Source: Chthoniobacteraceae bacterium (lineage in GTDB: Bacteria > Verrucomicrobiota > Verrucomicrobiia > Chthoniobacterales > Chthoniobacteraceae). From it: 64,000 bases of DNA. Below are positions 35,687 through 44,300 of this stretch, in pieces (the first letter of the stretch is position 1; every line of letters begins with the position of its first letter). The stretch is from positions 1 through 64,000 of the forward strand of contig CANIWM010000014.1 in NCBI GenBank assembly GCA_947471505.1, read 5' to 3'. The notes under the pieces are model-generated. The model saw only the letters and a program-made list of their open reading frames with translations, was not told the DNA's origin and ran no database searches. The position numbers were made by a program, and so were the translations under genes.

Positions 35687-36790
35687 ATGAAAAAACTGCT
35701 CATCCTCATCGCCTGCCTCGGAACCCTCGCCGTTCACGCAGCCATCAAGAAATCCCCCGCGCCCGCCGAACAACACGGCGAACCGGAGGCTGGGAAGTTT
35801 CTCGAAGAGTTACTGAATAATCTGCTCGGCGGCGGCGACCGCAAGGCCGACGCGAAAATGAACGCGCACTTCCGCGAGCTGCTGGAGGGCCACAAGCCCG
35901 GCACCGTGGCCGTCGCCCCGGCCACGTTCGTCGTGCGCGACGCGAAGAAAGCGGGCAGGCCGCTCGGCTTTGCCACAGGCGTCCACGCGGCGGGCTGGCT
36001 CATCACGAAAGCGAGCGAGGTCAAGAGCGCGGGGCAGTTGCAGGTGGAGATTCGCGGGCAGTGGGCGAATGCAAAAGTCGTCCGCACATGGGACGACCAC
36101 GATCTTGCGCTCATCAAGGCCGAGGCTGCGGACATCGCCATCGCGCAATGGTCCGCCACACCGCCGCCGGAAGTCGGCACTTTCCTCACCGCCGCCGCGC
36201 CCACAGGCCGCGACCCTATCGCCATTGGCGTGGTGAGCGTCGCCATGCGGAGCATTCGGCTGCAAGGCCGGGGCTTCCTTGGCGTGCAACTGGGCAGCGA
36301 CGACAAAGGGCTGAAAATCGATCGACTCGTGGATGACGGTGCGGCGAAGAAAGCGGGTATCTTGAAAGACGACCGCATCGTAGAGCTAGACGGTACAAAG
36401 CCCGAGAGCGTGTTCGGTTTCACCAATTCCATCTCCAACAAGAAATCCGGCGAAAAAATCCGCCTTAAGGTGCAGCGCGGCTCGGAGCTGATCGAAAAGG
36501 AAATCTCCCTCGGCGATCTCGGTGCCATTGACAGCAATCGCACCTCCAAACGCGAAGACCGGATGAACGCGATGGGCAGCACGGTGAGCGAGCGGAAGGG
36601 CAATTTCCCCAGCGTCATCCAGACGAACTTCCCGCTCGACGCATCGCAATGCGGCGGCCCCGTGACGGACCTCGACGGCAACGTCATCGGCATCGTGATC
36701 GCCCGCTCAGGCCGCATCGAGACGCTCGTGCTCCCCAGCGAGATCATCGTTGCAGTGCTGAGGGACGTAAATTTTTCCGAAAAACCGTAA
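35687..36790 (+). CDS. Degenerate HtrA-like protein with a PDZ domain nested in the protease fold
   Basis: A 367-residue exported protein (signal peptide about 1-19) starting four nt after the preceding protease gene. The trypsin-like fold is recognisable but altered. The His position reads T-K-A-S (S110), the Asp is kept (D139, H-D-L-A-L-I-K), and the Ser position is C322 (Q-C-G-G-P-V). A PDZ domain (about 195-277, R-G-F-L-G-V-Q-L and L-K-D-D-R-I-V-E-L) sits between the G-V-V-S-V-A-M-R strand and the V-I-Q-T-N strand, that is, before the nucleophile segment instead of after the barrel. It is probably not a normal serine protease; a chaperone, adaptor or regulator of the active neighbour is plausible. 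This rests on hand alignment to the upstream gene and to general HtrA motifs. Confidence 0.85.
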   Translation: MKKLLILIACLGTLAVHAAIKKSPAPAEQHGEPEAGKFLEELLNNLLGGGDRKADAKMNAHFRELLEGHKPGTVAVAPATFVVRDAKKAGRPLGFATGVHAAGWLITKASEVKSAGQLQVEIRGQWANAKVVRTWDDHDLALIKAEAADIAIAQWSATPPPEVGTFLTAAAPTGRDPIAIGVVSVAMRSIRLQGRGFLGVQLGSDDKGLKIDRLVDDGAAKKAGILKDDRIVELDGTKPESVFGFTNSISNKKSGEKIRLKVQRGSELIEKEISLGDLGAIDSNRTSKREDRMNAMGSTVSERKGNFPSVIQTNFPLDASQCGGPVTDLDGNVIGIVIARSGRIETLVLPSEIIVAVLRDVNFSEKP

Positions 36791-36835
36791 ATTTCCGCTA
36801 GACAGCGCCGTCGAAATTACGGCATCACATCCCCA

Positions 36836-36914
36836 CGCGCTGCGGCAGGCTGGGGATGTCTGGGTCGGCTTCTGGGGGGAACACCGGCTCGGCTCCCCAG
36901 CCTCCCGCAGCGCG
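36836..36914. repeat. Long imperfect inverted repeat upstream of lpxA
   Basis: The arm 36836-36856 and the reverse complement of 36894-36914 agree at 20 of 21 bases, enclosing a 37-nt loop. No T-run follows on either strand, so it is not a simple terminator. It lies between the degenerate HtrA gene and lpxA, and may be a REP-like repeated palindrome or a structured leader. Confidence 0.6.
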
Positions 36915-36996
36915 CGGGATGAAAGTTGCGGATTGTTTTTTGAATTTAGAGGTTGCGCACTCGGCGCGTCTTTCGGCCCTCTGTGGCGAGTTAAAT

Positions 36997-37767
36997 ATGA
37001 GTATCCATTCCACCGCCATCATCTCTCCTAAAGCCGAAATCGCCACGGGTTGCGAAATCGGGCCGTATTGCATCGTGGGAGATGGCGTCGTCCTCGGGGA
37101 AGGCTGCTGGCTCCAGCATCACGTCTCGCTCAGTGGGCCGTGCGTGGTCGGGAAAAGGAACCAGTTTTATTCGTTTGCCAGCATCGGCCAGCGTTCGCAG
37201 GACCTCAAATACGTGGGCGAGCCGACGCATCTGGAGATTGGCGACGACAATACCTTCCGCGAGTTCGTCACCGCTAATCGCGGCACCGCGCCTAACGCGA
37301 AGACGATCATCGGGAGCCGGAATAACTTCCTCGCTTACTGCCACATCGCGCACGACTGCATCGTGGGGAACGATGTGATTTTCTCCAACAACGGCACCCT
37401 CGCCGGGCACGTGACGGTGGAGGACCACGTCATCCTCGGCGGCTTCACAGCGGTGCATCAGTTCTGCCGGGTGGGGCGTTTCGCCATGACGGGCGGGTGC
37501 TCGAAAATCGTGCAGGATGTCCCGCCCTTTATGATCGCCGACGGGAATCCCGCCCGCATCCGTGGCATCAACAAAGTCGGCCTAGAGCGGCACGGATTCA
37601 CCGCTGAGACGCTGCGGCACCTCAAAGAATCCTACCGGCTTCTCTACCGCAGCGACCTGAATGTGGCGCAGGCCGTGGAGCAGATTCGCGCCGAACTGCC
37701 GGACAACCCCGAGCTGGACCACCTCACGGACTTCGTGACTCGCAGTGGGCGCGGAATCATCAAGTAA
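36997..37767 (+). CDS. lpxA: Acyl-ACP--UDP-N-acetylglucosamine O-acyltransferase
   Basis: A 256-residue left-handed beta-helix acyltransferase. Hexapeptide repeats run through the first ~180 residues (I-G-P-Y-C-I-V-G-D-G). The catalytic His lies in C-H-I-A-H-D-C (H119, matching the known E. coli H125 block), and G-G-F-T-A-V-H-Q-F-C follows. A short helical C-terminal domain ends the protein. It performs the first step of lipid A synthesis in the cytoplasm, so the organism should have an LPS-type outer membrane. The ATG at 36997 matches the family start; the longer frame from 36856 crosses the inverted repeat and is rejected. LpxC, LpxD and FabZ are not in the window. Confidence 0.95.
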   Translation: MSIHSTAIISPKAEIATGCEIGPYCIVGDGVVLGEGCWLQHHVSLSGPCVVGKRNQFYSFASIGQRSQDLKYVGEPTHLEIGDDNTFREFVTANRGTAPNAKTIIGSRNNFLAYCHIAHDCIVGNDVIFSNNGTLAGHVTVEDHVILGGFTAVHQFCRVGRFAMTGGCSKIVQDVPPFMIADGNPARIRGINKVGLERHGFTAETLRHLKESYRLLYRSDLNVAQAVEQIRAELPDNPELDHLTDFVTRSGRGIIK

Positions 37768-37797
37768 CGGGGCACGCGCAGTGCTTTGAAGAGCGCC

Positions 37798-38358
37798 ATG
37801 TCTGCTCTATGGCTCACTCTCGGCTCCGCTATCGGCGGGGCGTCCGGCTGGTTACTCGCTCGGGCCCAAGCGGCCAAGGCCAGCGCCGACCCCATCCCCA
37901 AACACCCACGAGGGATGGAGGAAAAGGAGCCTTACAGCCTGCGGCCTGCCGTGCTCACACCGGGAGAGCGCTCGTTTTACGACACCCTCTGCGCCGTTTT
38001 GCCGGAGAACTATGCTGTGCTCATCAAAGTCCGCCTCGGCGATCTCGTGAACGTCACCTACGGGGCCGGCAATCGGCAAAACGCCCACGCGCGCGCCTGC
38101 TCCAAGTCGCTTGATTTTGTGATCTGCTCGGCGAATCTAGCCCCCATCGTCGCCATCGAACTCATCGAGGGGCAGGACGACCGTTCCGCCCTCCAGTCCC
38201 GCGCTTTCCTAGAGCGAGTGTTGCGCAAAGTGGGGCTCCCCTTCGAGCGCATCCCGCTCCGCCCTTCTTACGAAGAAATCGAACTGCGTGGCCACATGGC
38301 CAAGCACATCAAGCTACACACTGTCGAGCGACGGCCGACGCTGGCGATGTCGGCCTGA
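37798..38358 (+). CDS. DUF2726 protein
   Basis: A 186-residue protein from the ATG at 37798 (a TTG at 37786 is possible). The N-terminal ~20 residues are hydrophobic (L-W-L-T-L-G-S-A-I-G-G-A). A DUF2726-like domain follows (about 50-170): L-T-P-G-E-R-S-F-Y-D-T-L, then I-K-V-R-L-G-D-L and S-L-D-F-V-I-C with V-A-I-E-L-I-E. The D...E-x-x pattern resembles restriction-endonuclease-like folds, to which this family is related by structure prediction. No function is settled. It sits between lpxA and the BrkB-like gene on the same strand with short gaps. Confidence 0.75.
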   Translation: MSALWLTLGSAIGGASGWLLARAQAAKASADPIPKHPRGMEEKEPYSLRPAVLTPGERSFYDTLCAVLPENYAVLIKVRLGDLVNVTYGAGNRQNAHARACSKSLDFVICSANLAPIVAIELIEGQDDRSALQSRAFLERVLRKVGLPFERIPLRPSYEEIELRGHMAKHIKLHTVERRPTLAMSA

Positions 38359-38375
38359 GTTTCTTTTATTCCCAC

Positions 38376-39320
38376 ATGCGCTTCGGCTTGGCATGGTCGC
38401 CGCAGAAGATGTCCGAAAACCATGTCCACAAATTGACCAACCGACAACGCATCGGGCGTGTGTGGGCGACCACTTGGCGGGCTGTGGTGAAATACACGGA
38501 GACCGACGGCGAGCAGCGAGCCGCGTCTTTCGCTTACTACGCCTTGTTTTCGCTCCTTCCGCTCACCGTGCTCCTCATCTCTATCGGCACGCGATTTCTT
38601 GGCGACCAAGCGAAGGCGACCCAGGTCGTCTTCGCGCTCATGGAGCCCTACGTCACCTTCGATCTTGGCTCCGGTGTTCGCGCGACGGTGGAGAGTTTTA
38701 TGAACTCGCGGCTGGGCTCGGGGTTGATTTCGGCAGGTGTCGTCCTGTGGTGTTCGATGCGGTTTTTCCAAGCCCTCGTCGCCGGGGTGAACAAGGCGTG
38801 GGGCACCAAAGAATACGACTGGTGGCGGCTCCCGCTGATGAATTTGCTGATGATGAGCATCCTCACCAGCGCCCTGCTCATCGGCATCGTCACGCCGACC
38901 GTTATCAACGGCATCGAGCAATTTCTTAAAGACCACCCGTGGTTCTCCAGCGTCGATAACGGCCTCGGCGGGCAAATGCTCCACCTCGCACGCTGGCTCC
39001 TCCCGCCGCTGCTCCTATTCTACGCGCTTGCCCTATTTTACAAAGTCGCGCCGCGCCGCAAAACGTTGTTTCGCGAAGTCTGGCTGGAGGCCATCTCCGT
39101 CACTCTCGTCCTCGGCGGTCTGCAAAAGCTCTTCCTCATCTACGCCGGGCGCGTCGCCGAGTTTAACATCGTCTATGGAGCCTTCGGGAGCGTCGTCGCC
39201 TTGCTCATGTGGATCTATTTTACCGGCGCGACCATCATCCTCGGCGGCTGCTTCTGCGCGGCACGCGCCGAGATCACCAGCGGCCTCGCCGACCAAGCCG
39301 TCTCGGAGCACGCAAAATGA
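38376..39320 (+). CDS. BrkB/YihY family inner-membrane protein
   Basis: A 314-residue protein with six predicted membrane spans between residues ~50 and 300. Early family blocks are A-A-S-F-A-Y-Y-A-L-F-S-L-L-P-L; later come the W-G-T-K-E-Y-D-W-W-R region and Y-G-A-F-G-S-V-V-A-L-L-M-W-I-Y. The family (once called RNase BN/BrkB) is of uncertain function, with proposed roles in envelope integrity or transport. The start at 38376 is 17 nt after the DUF2726 gene; an internal ATG at 38409 is an alternative. Confidence 0.88.
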   Translation: MRFGLAWSPQKMSENHVHKLTNRQRIGRVWATTWRAVVKYTETDGEQRAASFAYYALFSLLPLTVLLISIGTRFLGDQAKATQVVFALMEPYVTFDLGSGVRATVESFMNSRLGSGLISAGVVLWCSMRFFQALVAGVNKAWGTKEYDWWRLPLMNLLMMSILTSALLIGIVTPTVINGIEQFLKDHPWFSSVDNGLGGQMLHLARWLLPPLLLFYALALFYKVAPRRKTLFREVWLEAISVTLVLGGLQKLFLIYAGRVAEFNIVYGAFGSVVALLMWIYFTGATIILGGCFCAARAEITSGLADQAVSEHAK

Positions 39321-39389
39321 ATCTTTCGCACCGAAGTGGAGCTTTTCCTGCTAATTCAACGCCTCGCAGGGTGAAATAGCCCGCCAACC

Positions 39390-41096
39390 ATGACAAGCCA
39401 GCCCATCAAAGTACTGATCGTGGAGGATACTTCGGAGCACGCGCGGCTTCTTGAGCACATCCTCAGCGCCGCGACGTACCCACGATTTCACACTGCTATT
39501 GCGAGTAATCTCGCAGAGGCTTTGGCTGCACTGAGCCTTGGCGGCATCGACGCCATCCTCCTCGATCTCACGCTGCCCGACAGCCTCCCCGGCCACACCT
39601 TCAGCGCCGTCAACGCCGTCGCCCCGGACATCGCCGTCGTCATCATCAGCGGGGTCTCCGATGTTTCCAGAGCCATCGAGCTCGTCCAAGCCGGTGCGCA
39701 GGACTACCTCATCAAAGGTCAGGTGGACCACAACCTCCTCCTCCGCTCCCTCCAATACTCCGTCGAGCGCAAACGGGCCCAAGTCGCCCTCCGCCAAGCC
39801 AACGACCAACTCGAAACCCGCGTCCACGAACGCACCGCCGAACTCGTAAACACCAACAAGCGCCTCCAAATCGAAATCGCCGAGCGCAAACGCGCCCAAG
39901 AAGCTGTCGCCGCCAGCAACGAACAACTTACCCAAGCCCTCGCCGCCCTCCGCGCCGCCCAACAAGAACTCGTCCACCGCGAGCGCCTCACCGCACTCGG
40001 CACCATGGCCAACGGCATCGCCCACGAATTCAACAACGTCCTCACTCCCATCATCGGCTGGACCGAACACCTCCTACGCAAACCCGAAGACCTCGCCAAC
40101 AACGAGACGACCCGCGACACGATCCAGAAAATCCAAACCGCCGCCAACGTCGGAGCCGCCGCCGTGGGGCGCGTCCGGGAGTTTGCCCGCACCGAGGCAG
40201 ACGCCTACGGGCAACTCGTCCTCACCGACATCGTCGAGCAAGCCATCGCCTTTACCGAGCCCAAATGGCAGCACGAAGCCCAAGCGAGCGGCGTCATGAT
40301 CGACATCCGCAAACGCTTCGAGCCCATCCCCGAAGTCCACGGCGAAGCATCCCAGCTCCGCGAACTCATCACCCTTCTTCTCTTCAACGCCATCGCCGCC
40401 ATCCCCCGCCGAGGCTCCATCTCCCTCATCACCACCCAGCGCGAGGACTTCGTCGTCCTCACCGTCCGCGACGACGGGCTCGGAATGAGCAAACTTACCC
40501 GCGAACGCTGCCTCGACCCCAACCTCGGTGCCCGCCACCCCGACGGGCGTTCCTCCGGCTTTGGCATCATCCACGGCATCCTCCAGCGCCACGGCGGCAA
40601 ACTCGAAATCGAATCCGAAGAAGGACGCGGCAGCAAAGTCTCCATCCTCATTCCTATCGCCCTCGCTGTTACCCAGCCGCCCGCGCTTGCCCCCGTCCCT
40701 CCGCCCGCCCCTGAGGCCCCAATTGTCCGAACAGGAAAGCGAATCCTCCTCGCCGAAGACGACGCCATGGTCCGCGAAGTCATGGAACTTTATCTCACTG
40801 AGTACGGCTTTTCCGTCACTCTCACCAGCAACGGACGCGAGGGCATTGACGAATTTACCCGCGCCCACGGAGGGTATGACTTACTCATCACCGACCGCGC
40901 CATGCCCGAGATGAACGGCGACCAAGTCGCCCTCGCCGCCAAGCAAATCAACCCCGATATCCCCGTCATCCTCCTCACCGGCTTCGGTGGCGCCATGAAC
41001 AGCGAAGGAGAGAAGCCCCCCGGCGTGGACCTCGTCGTAGGCAAACCGTTCACCATGTCCAGCCTCCGCGAAGCGCTCGGCAAAGTCGGCTTCTAA
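39390..41096 (+). CDS. Hybrid histidine kinase, REC-HK-REC
   Basis: A 568-residue cytoplasmic protein with no membrane segment. An N-terminal receiver (about 5-125, phospho-Asp D59 in I-L-L-D-L-T-L-P) is followed by a coiled coil (about 130-195, rich in E-R-K-R-A-Q). The dimerisation/phospho-acceptor helix has H212 in G-I-A-H-E-F-N-N-V-L, then comes an HATPase domain (about 310-420, D-D-G-L-G-M-S). After a Pro-rich linker lies a C-terminal receiver (about 445-565, D502 in L-I-T-D-R-A-M-P). It probably takes signals from a partner through the first receiver and passes phosphate inward or onward. Target genes are unknown; the giant gene begins 221 nt downstream. Confidence 0.9.
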   Translation: MTSQPIKVLIVEDTSEHARLLEHILSAATYPRFHTAIASNLAEALAALSLGGIDAILLDLTLPDSLPGHTFSAVNAVAPDIAVVIISGVSDVSRAIELVQAGAQDYLIKGQVDHNLLLRSLQYSVERKRAQVALRQANDQLETRVHERTAELVNTNKRLQIEIAERKRAQEAVAASNEQLTQALAALRAAQQELVHRERLTALGTMANGIAHEFNNVLTPIIGWTEHLLRKPEDLANNETTRDTIQKIQTAANVGAAAVGRVREFARTEADAYGQLVLTDIVEQAIAFTEPKWQHEAQASGVMIDIRKRFEPIPEVHGEASQLRELITLLLFNAIAAIPRRGSISLITTQREDFVVLTVRDDGLGMSKLTRERCLDPNLGARHPDGRSSGFGIIHGILQRHGGKLEIESEEGRGSKVSILIPIALAVTQPPALAPVPPPAPEAPIVRTGKRILLAEDDAMVREVMELYLTEYGFSVTLTSNGREGIDEFTRAHGGYDLLITDRAMPEMNGDQVALAAKQINPDIPVILLTGFGGAMNSEGEKPPGVDLVVGKPFTMSSLREALGKVGF

Positions 41097-41175
41097 ACGC
41101 GTTCGAAACGCTACCTCTGTCTAGCAGTCTGATTTATCAACAGTATGCGAGGAGGCTGCGAAAGTCGCAAAAAGC

Positions 41176-41240
41176 CCGCTGCATCAAGCAGCGGCGACAT
41201 TCGGTTGCGGCGGGAAAATCAACCCCGAAAAGGGCATAGT
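41176..41240 (+). promoter_or_regulatory. Shared leader element of the giant genes, copy 1
   Basis: A 7-pair hairpin (CCGCTGC 41176-41182, loop ATCAA, GCAGCGG 41188-41194) is preceded by an A-run. It is followed 16 nt later by a 30-nt block (41211-41240) containing CGGGAAAATCAACCCC and AAAAGGG. The block matches 56538-56567 at 25 of 30 positions, and the spacing to the ATG is almost the same (78 against 72 nt). It could be a 5' leader RNA structure, operator or promoter; it looks conserved because both giant genes carry it. Confidence 0.55.
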
Positions 41241-41317
41241 GGCGATGAAGGTTATCGCTTGCAAAGGGCTGAAATTTGCATACACGCGGTGCAATCCACC
41301 AAAAATCTACCAAAACC

Positions 41318-44300
41318 ATGAAATCTTCGAAACCATCCAGAAAAGTCTCTTCCGTCTCCACCCGCATCCTCGTCGGCTCCGTCGCCGCGCTGATCGGCCA
41401 CTTCTCCGCGTCTTCGGCGAAGGCCGCCATTTTGTACTGGGATTTAAATGGAGCAACAGCCAACACGGCTGTAGCAGCGACTGGTAATTGGGATGGCACA
41501 ACTTCGAACTGGAACACCGCCGCGACGGGCACGGGTGGCACTGCACAGGCTGGTACCACGGCTGCCGATGACCTTTTCTTTTCGTCGGGGTCCAGCTACA
41601 CGACCGGGACGATCACGCTATCGGCCACGAGATTGGCGCACAGCCTCAGTTTCGATGACAACATCGCACTGACTTTATCCGGTGGTTCACTCACCCTCGG
41701 CAGTGCGACTGCCGGTTCGGGCATTTTCGCCCTCTCGACCGCCAACTCGGCAAATACCATTAGCAGTGCGATCACGTTGGCGGGTGCCTCTACGATCCAA
41801 AATGCGGGTACGGGCGTCCTCAGTATTACTGGTGGGATCACCGGCGCTTTCAACCTGACGCTCCAGAACAATGGGGCGACCGCGAATGGGGTGACCATTT
41901 CAGGAGCTTCGTTGAACAACACGGGCACCGTCACTAATTCAGGCACGGCTGCGGGGAACACGCTGATCAGCGCGATTATTGGCGCCAATGTGACCGGGGT
42001 GACGCAGAATAGCGCCACTTCCGCGCTCACTCTTTCTGGCGTGAACGCTTACACGAGTTCCACCACGGTAACCTCAGGCATTCTCCGCGCCACCACCAGT
42101 GTTCAGGCCCTCGGAACCGGAGCGGCGACCCTCTCGCTCGGTGGCGGTACCTTGCAGTTGGCCAACGACACGGGCCTCAACTTTGCTCGCAACACGACCG
42201 TCACCGCCACCAGCACGATTACGGCGGACCGTCTGACCTCGGCGGCCACTTCCACTACTCATACGCTTGGGACCCTTTCCATTGGCGCGCAGACCCTCAA
42301 TATCACTCGGGGCACCAACATCACCGGCGCTGGGGTGGGCGGGATCACCTTCGGTGCGGTGACTCTCACCGGAGCCGCTACTTTCGCCCCAGCGGCCAAC
42401 ACCTTGCTGACTCTTGGTGGCACGACAGGCCTCGGCGCGAACACCCTGACCAAATCGGGCGTAGGATCGATGACGCTGACTGGCGTGGTCAGTGGCAGCA
42501 AGGCTGTCGGTTCGACCGCGATAACTATTTCTGACGGCGTTTTGACGGCCAGCAACGCAGGGAACACCTTCACCGGCAACATCGCGGTGGACGGATCGGG
42601 CGTGTTCTCGATGGTAGGGAACACCTTCACCGCGGCAGCGCCTTATGGCACAGTGGCTGGCGGGACCGCCTACAAGCAGCTTCTGCTGACGAACGGCGGC
42701 ACCTTCCGGCTCACGAGCGGCACTTTTAACGATAACGCGGTCTCGGCAACCAACCTTGCGGGGGGCATCATTTTCAATATTGGCGCCGGTGGTGGCACGC
42801 TCGATATTGCCAGTGGTGCCACGCTCGTCATTGATGACGGGACAGGAACCGGCACTGCTACAACAGCCTCGCAGCTCCAAGGCTCTGGCAACATTCTGAA
42901 GACCGGGCTAGGCATCCTCCAGCAGGATGATTCGACGGCGTATGCGGGCACAATCACGGTTGCGGCGGGTCTTTTGCAGCCTGCATCGGTAAATGCCTTC
43001 GGCTCATCAAGCGCGGGCACCATCATCCAGTCTGGCGCGGCGCTGAACTTTGCCGCCGCCTTAGTCATGACCAATGCTGAGCCGCTGACTCTTTCCGGCA
43101 CCGGTTTGGCTTCAGCGCCTGCGGGTGCATTGACGGCTGCCGTGGCCGGCACTTGGGTAGGCCCGATCACCATTGCCTCGGGCGGTGCCACGATCGGCGG
43201 TGGCGCGGCTGCTTTAACGTTGTCAAGTGCGGCGACCATTGACGGAACTGCTGGGAACACCACGGTCGCAACAGGCGCAGGCACACTCACGCTGAACGGC
43301 GCCGTGAATATTGGCAGCAATACTCTCACGATGAGCCAGGGGGCGGGCCGGACGACATTCAACGTCACTGCCGTCATCAGCGGCACCGGATCGGTCGTGG
43401 TGAACGGCACGGGGTTGGCCGGTGACTGGGCTAATAACTCGGCTAACACCTATTCGGGCGGCACGACGCTCAATGCCGGCTCCCAGAGTGTGGTCGGCAT
43501 CGGCAGTGTCGGCGTGGGAGGTAGTGTGACCAGCGGTAACTACGGCACGGGCACCTTGATCCTGAACGGTGGCTCCATACGAGGCGGTACGGGCGGGCCG
43601 TTTACGGTTGGCAACAACGTCACCCTCCAGGCGGATACGACATTCTTCTCGGTTGCCAGTGAAAAAAGCCTGATCTTTGCCGGGCCGGTGACCATCACCG
43701 GTGCTTCCCGCACTATCAACAGCGCTGTCGGCACCACGGTCGCGGGCACCATCGTCGAGTTCTCCGGCGCTATCGGCGATGGAAGCAACACCCTCGGCCT
43801 GACCAAGACCGGCGCCGGCAATCTCAAGCTCTCCGGCACGAACACCTACACCGGGGTTACCAGCAGCACCGGTGGCAATCTCTACATCACCGGCTCCCTT
43901 GCCAACAACGGCGGCTTGTCCATCGCTCCATCCGCTGCTGCCGGAGTTTTCGTCAGCTTCGTCAACAACGCGGCCAACACCCCGGCCAACTTCAACTCCC
44001 TGAGCCTCGGGTCGGCCACCGGCACCTCCTTCATCGGGCTCGACCTCGGAACGGCTTCGGACACCATCGCCACCTCGGCTGCCGCCACTGCCACCAACGC
44101 CATCGCCTTCACCCTGAACGCGGCTACGGGATTTGGTGCCGGAAATTACAACCTGATCACTGCTGCCAGCGGTCTGACCTCCGGTTCTCCGACCTACTCA
44201 CTCAACAGCGCCCCCGGTGGTTACACCTACGGCTTCACCAACACAGACGGCCAGGTGCAGTTGAACGTCAGCGCGGCCACGGCCAGCAGCCGCTACTGGC

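Noticed and set aside
41169-41194. Minus-strand terminator
   Set aside because: The hairpin plus A-run would read as a terminator on the minus strand, but no minus-strand gene ends nearby and the same arrangement recurs before the second giant gene, so I treat it as part of the leader.
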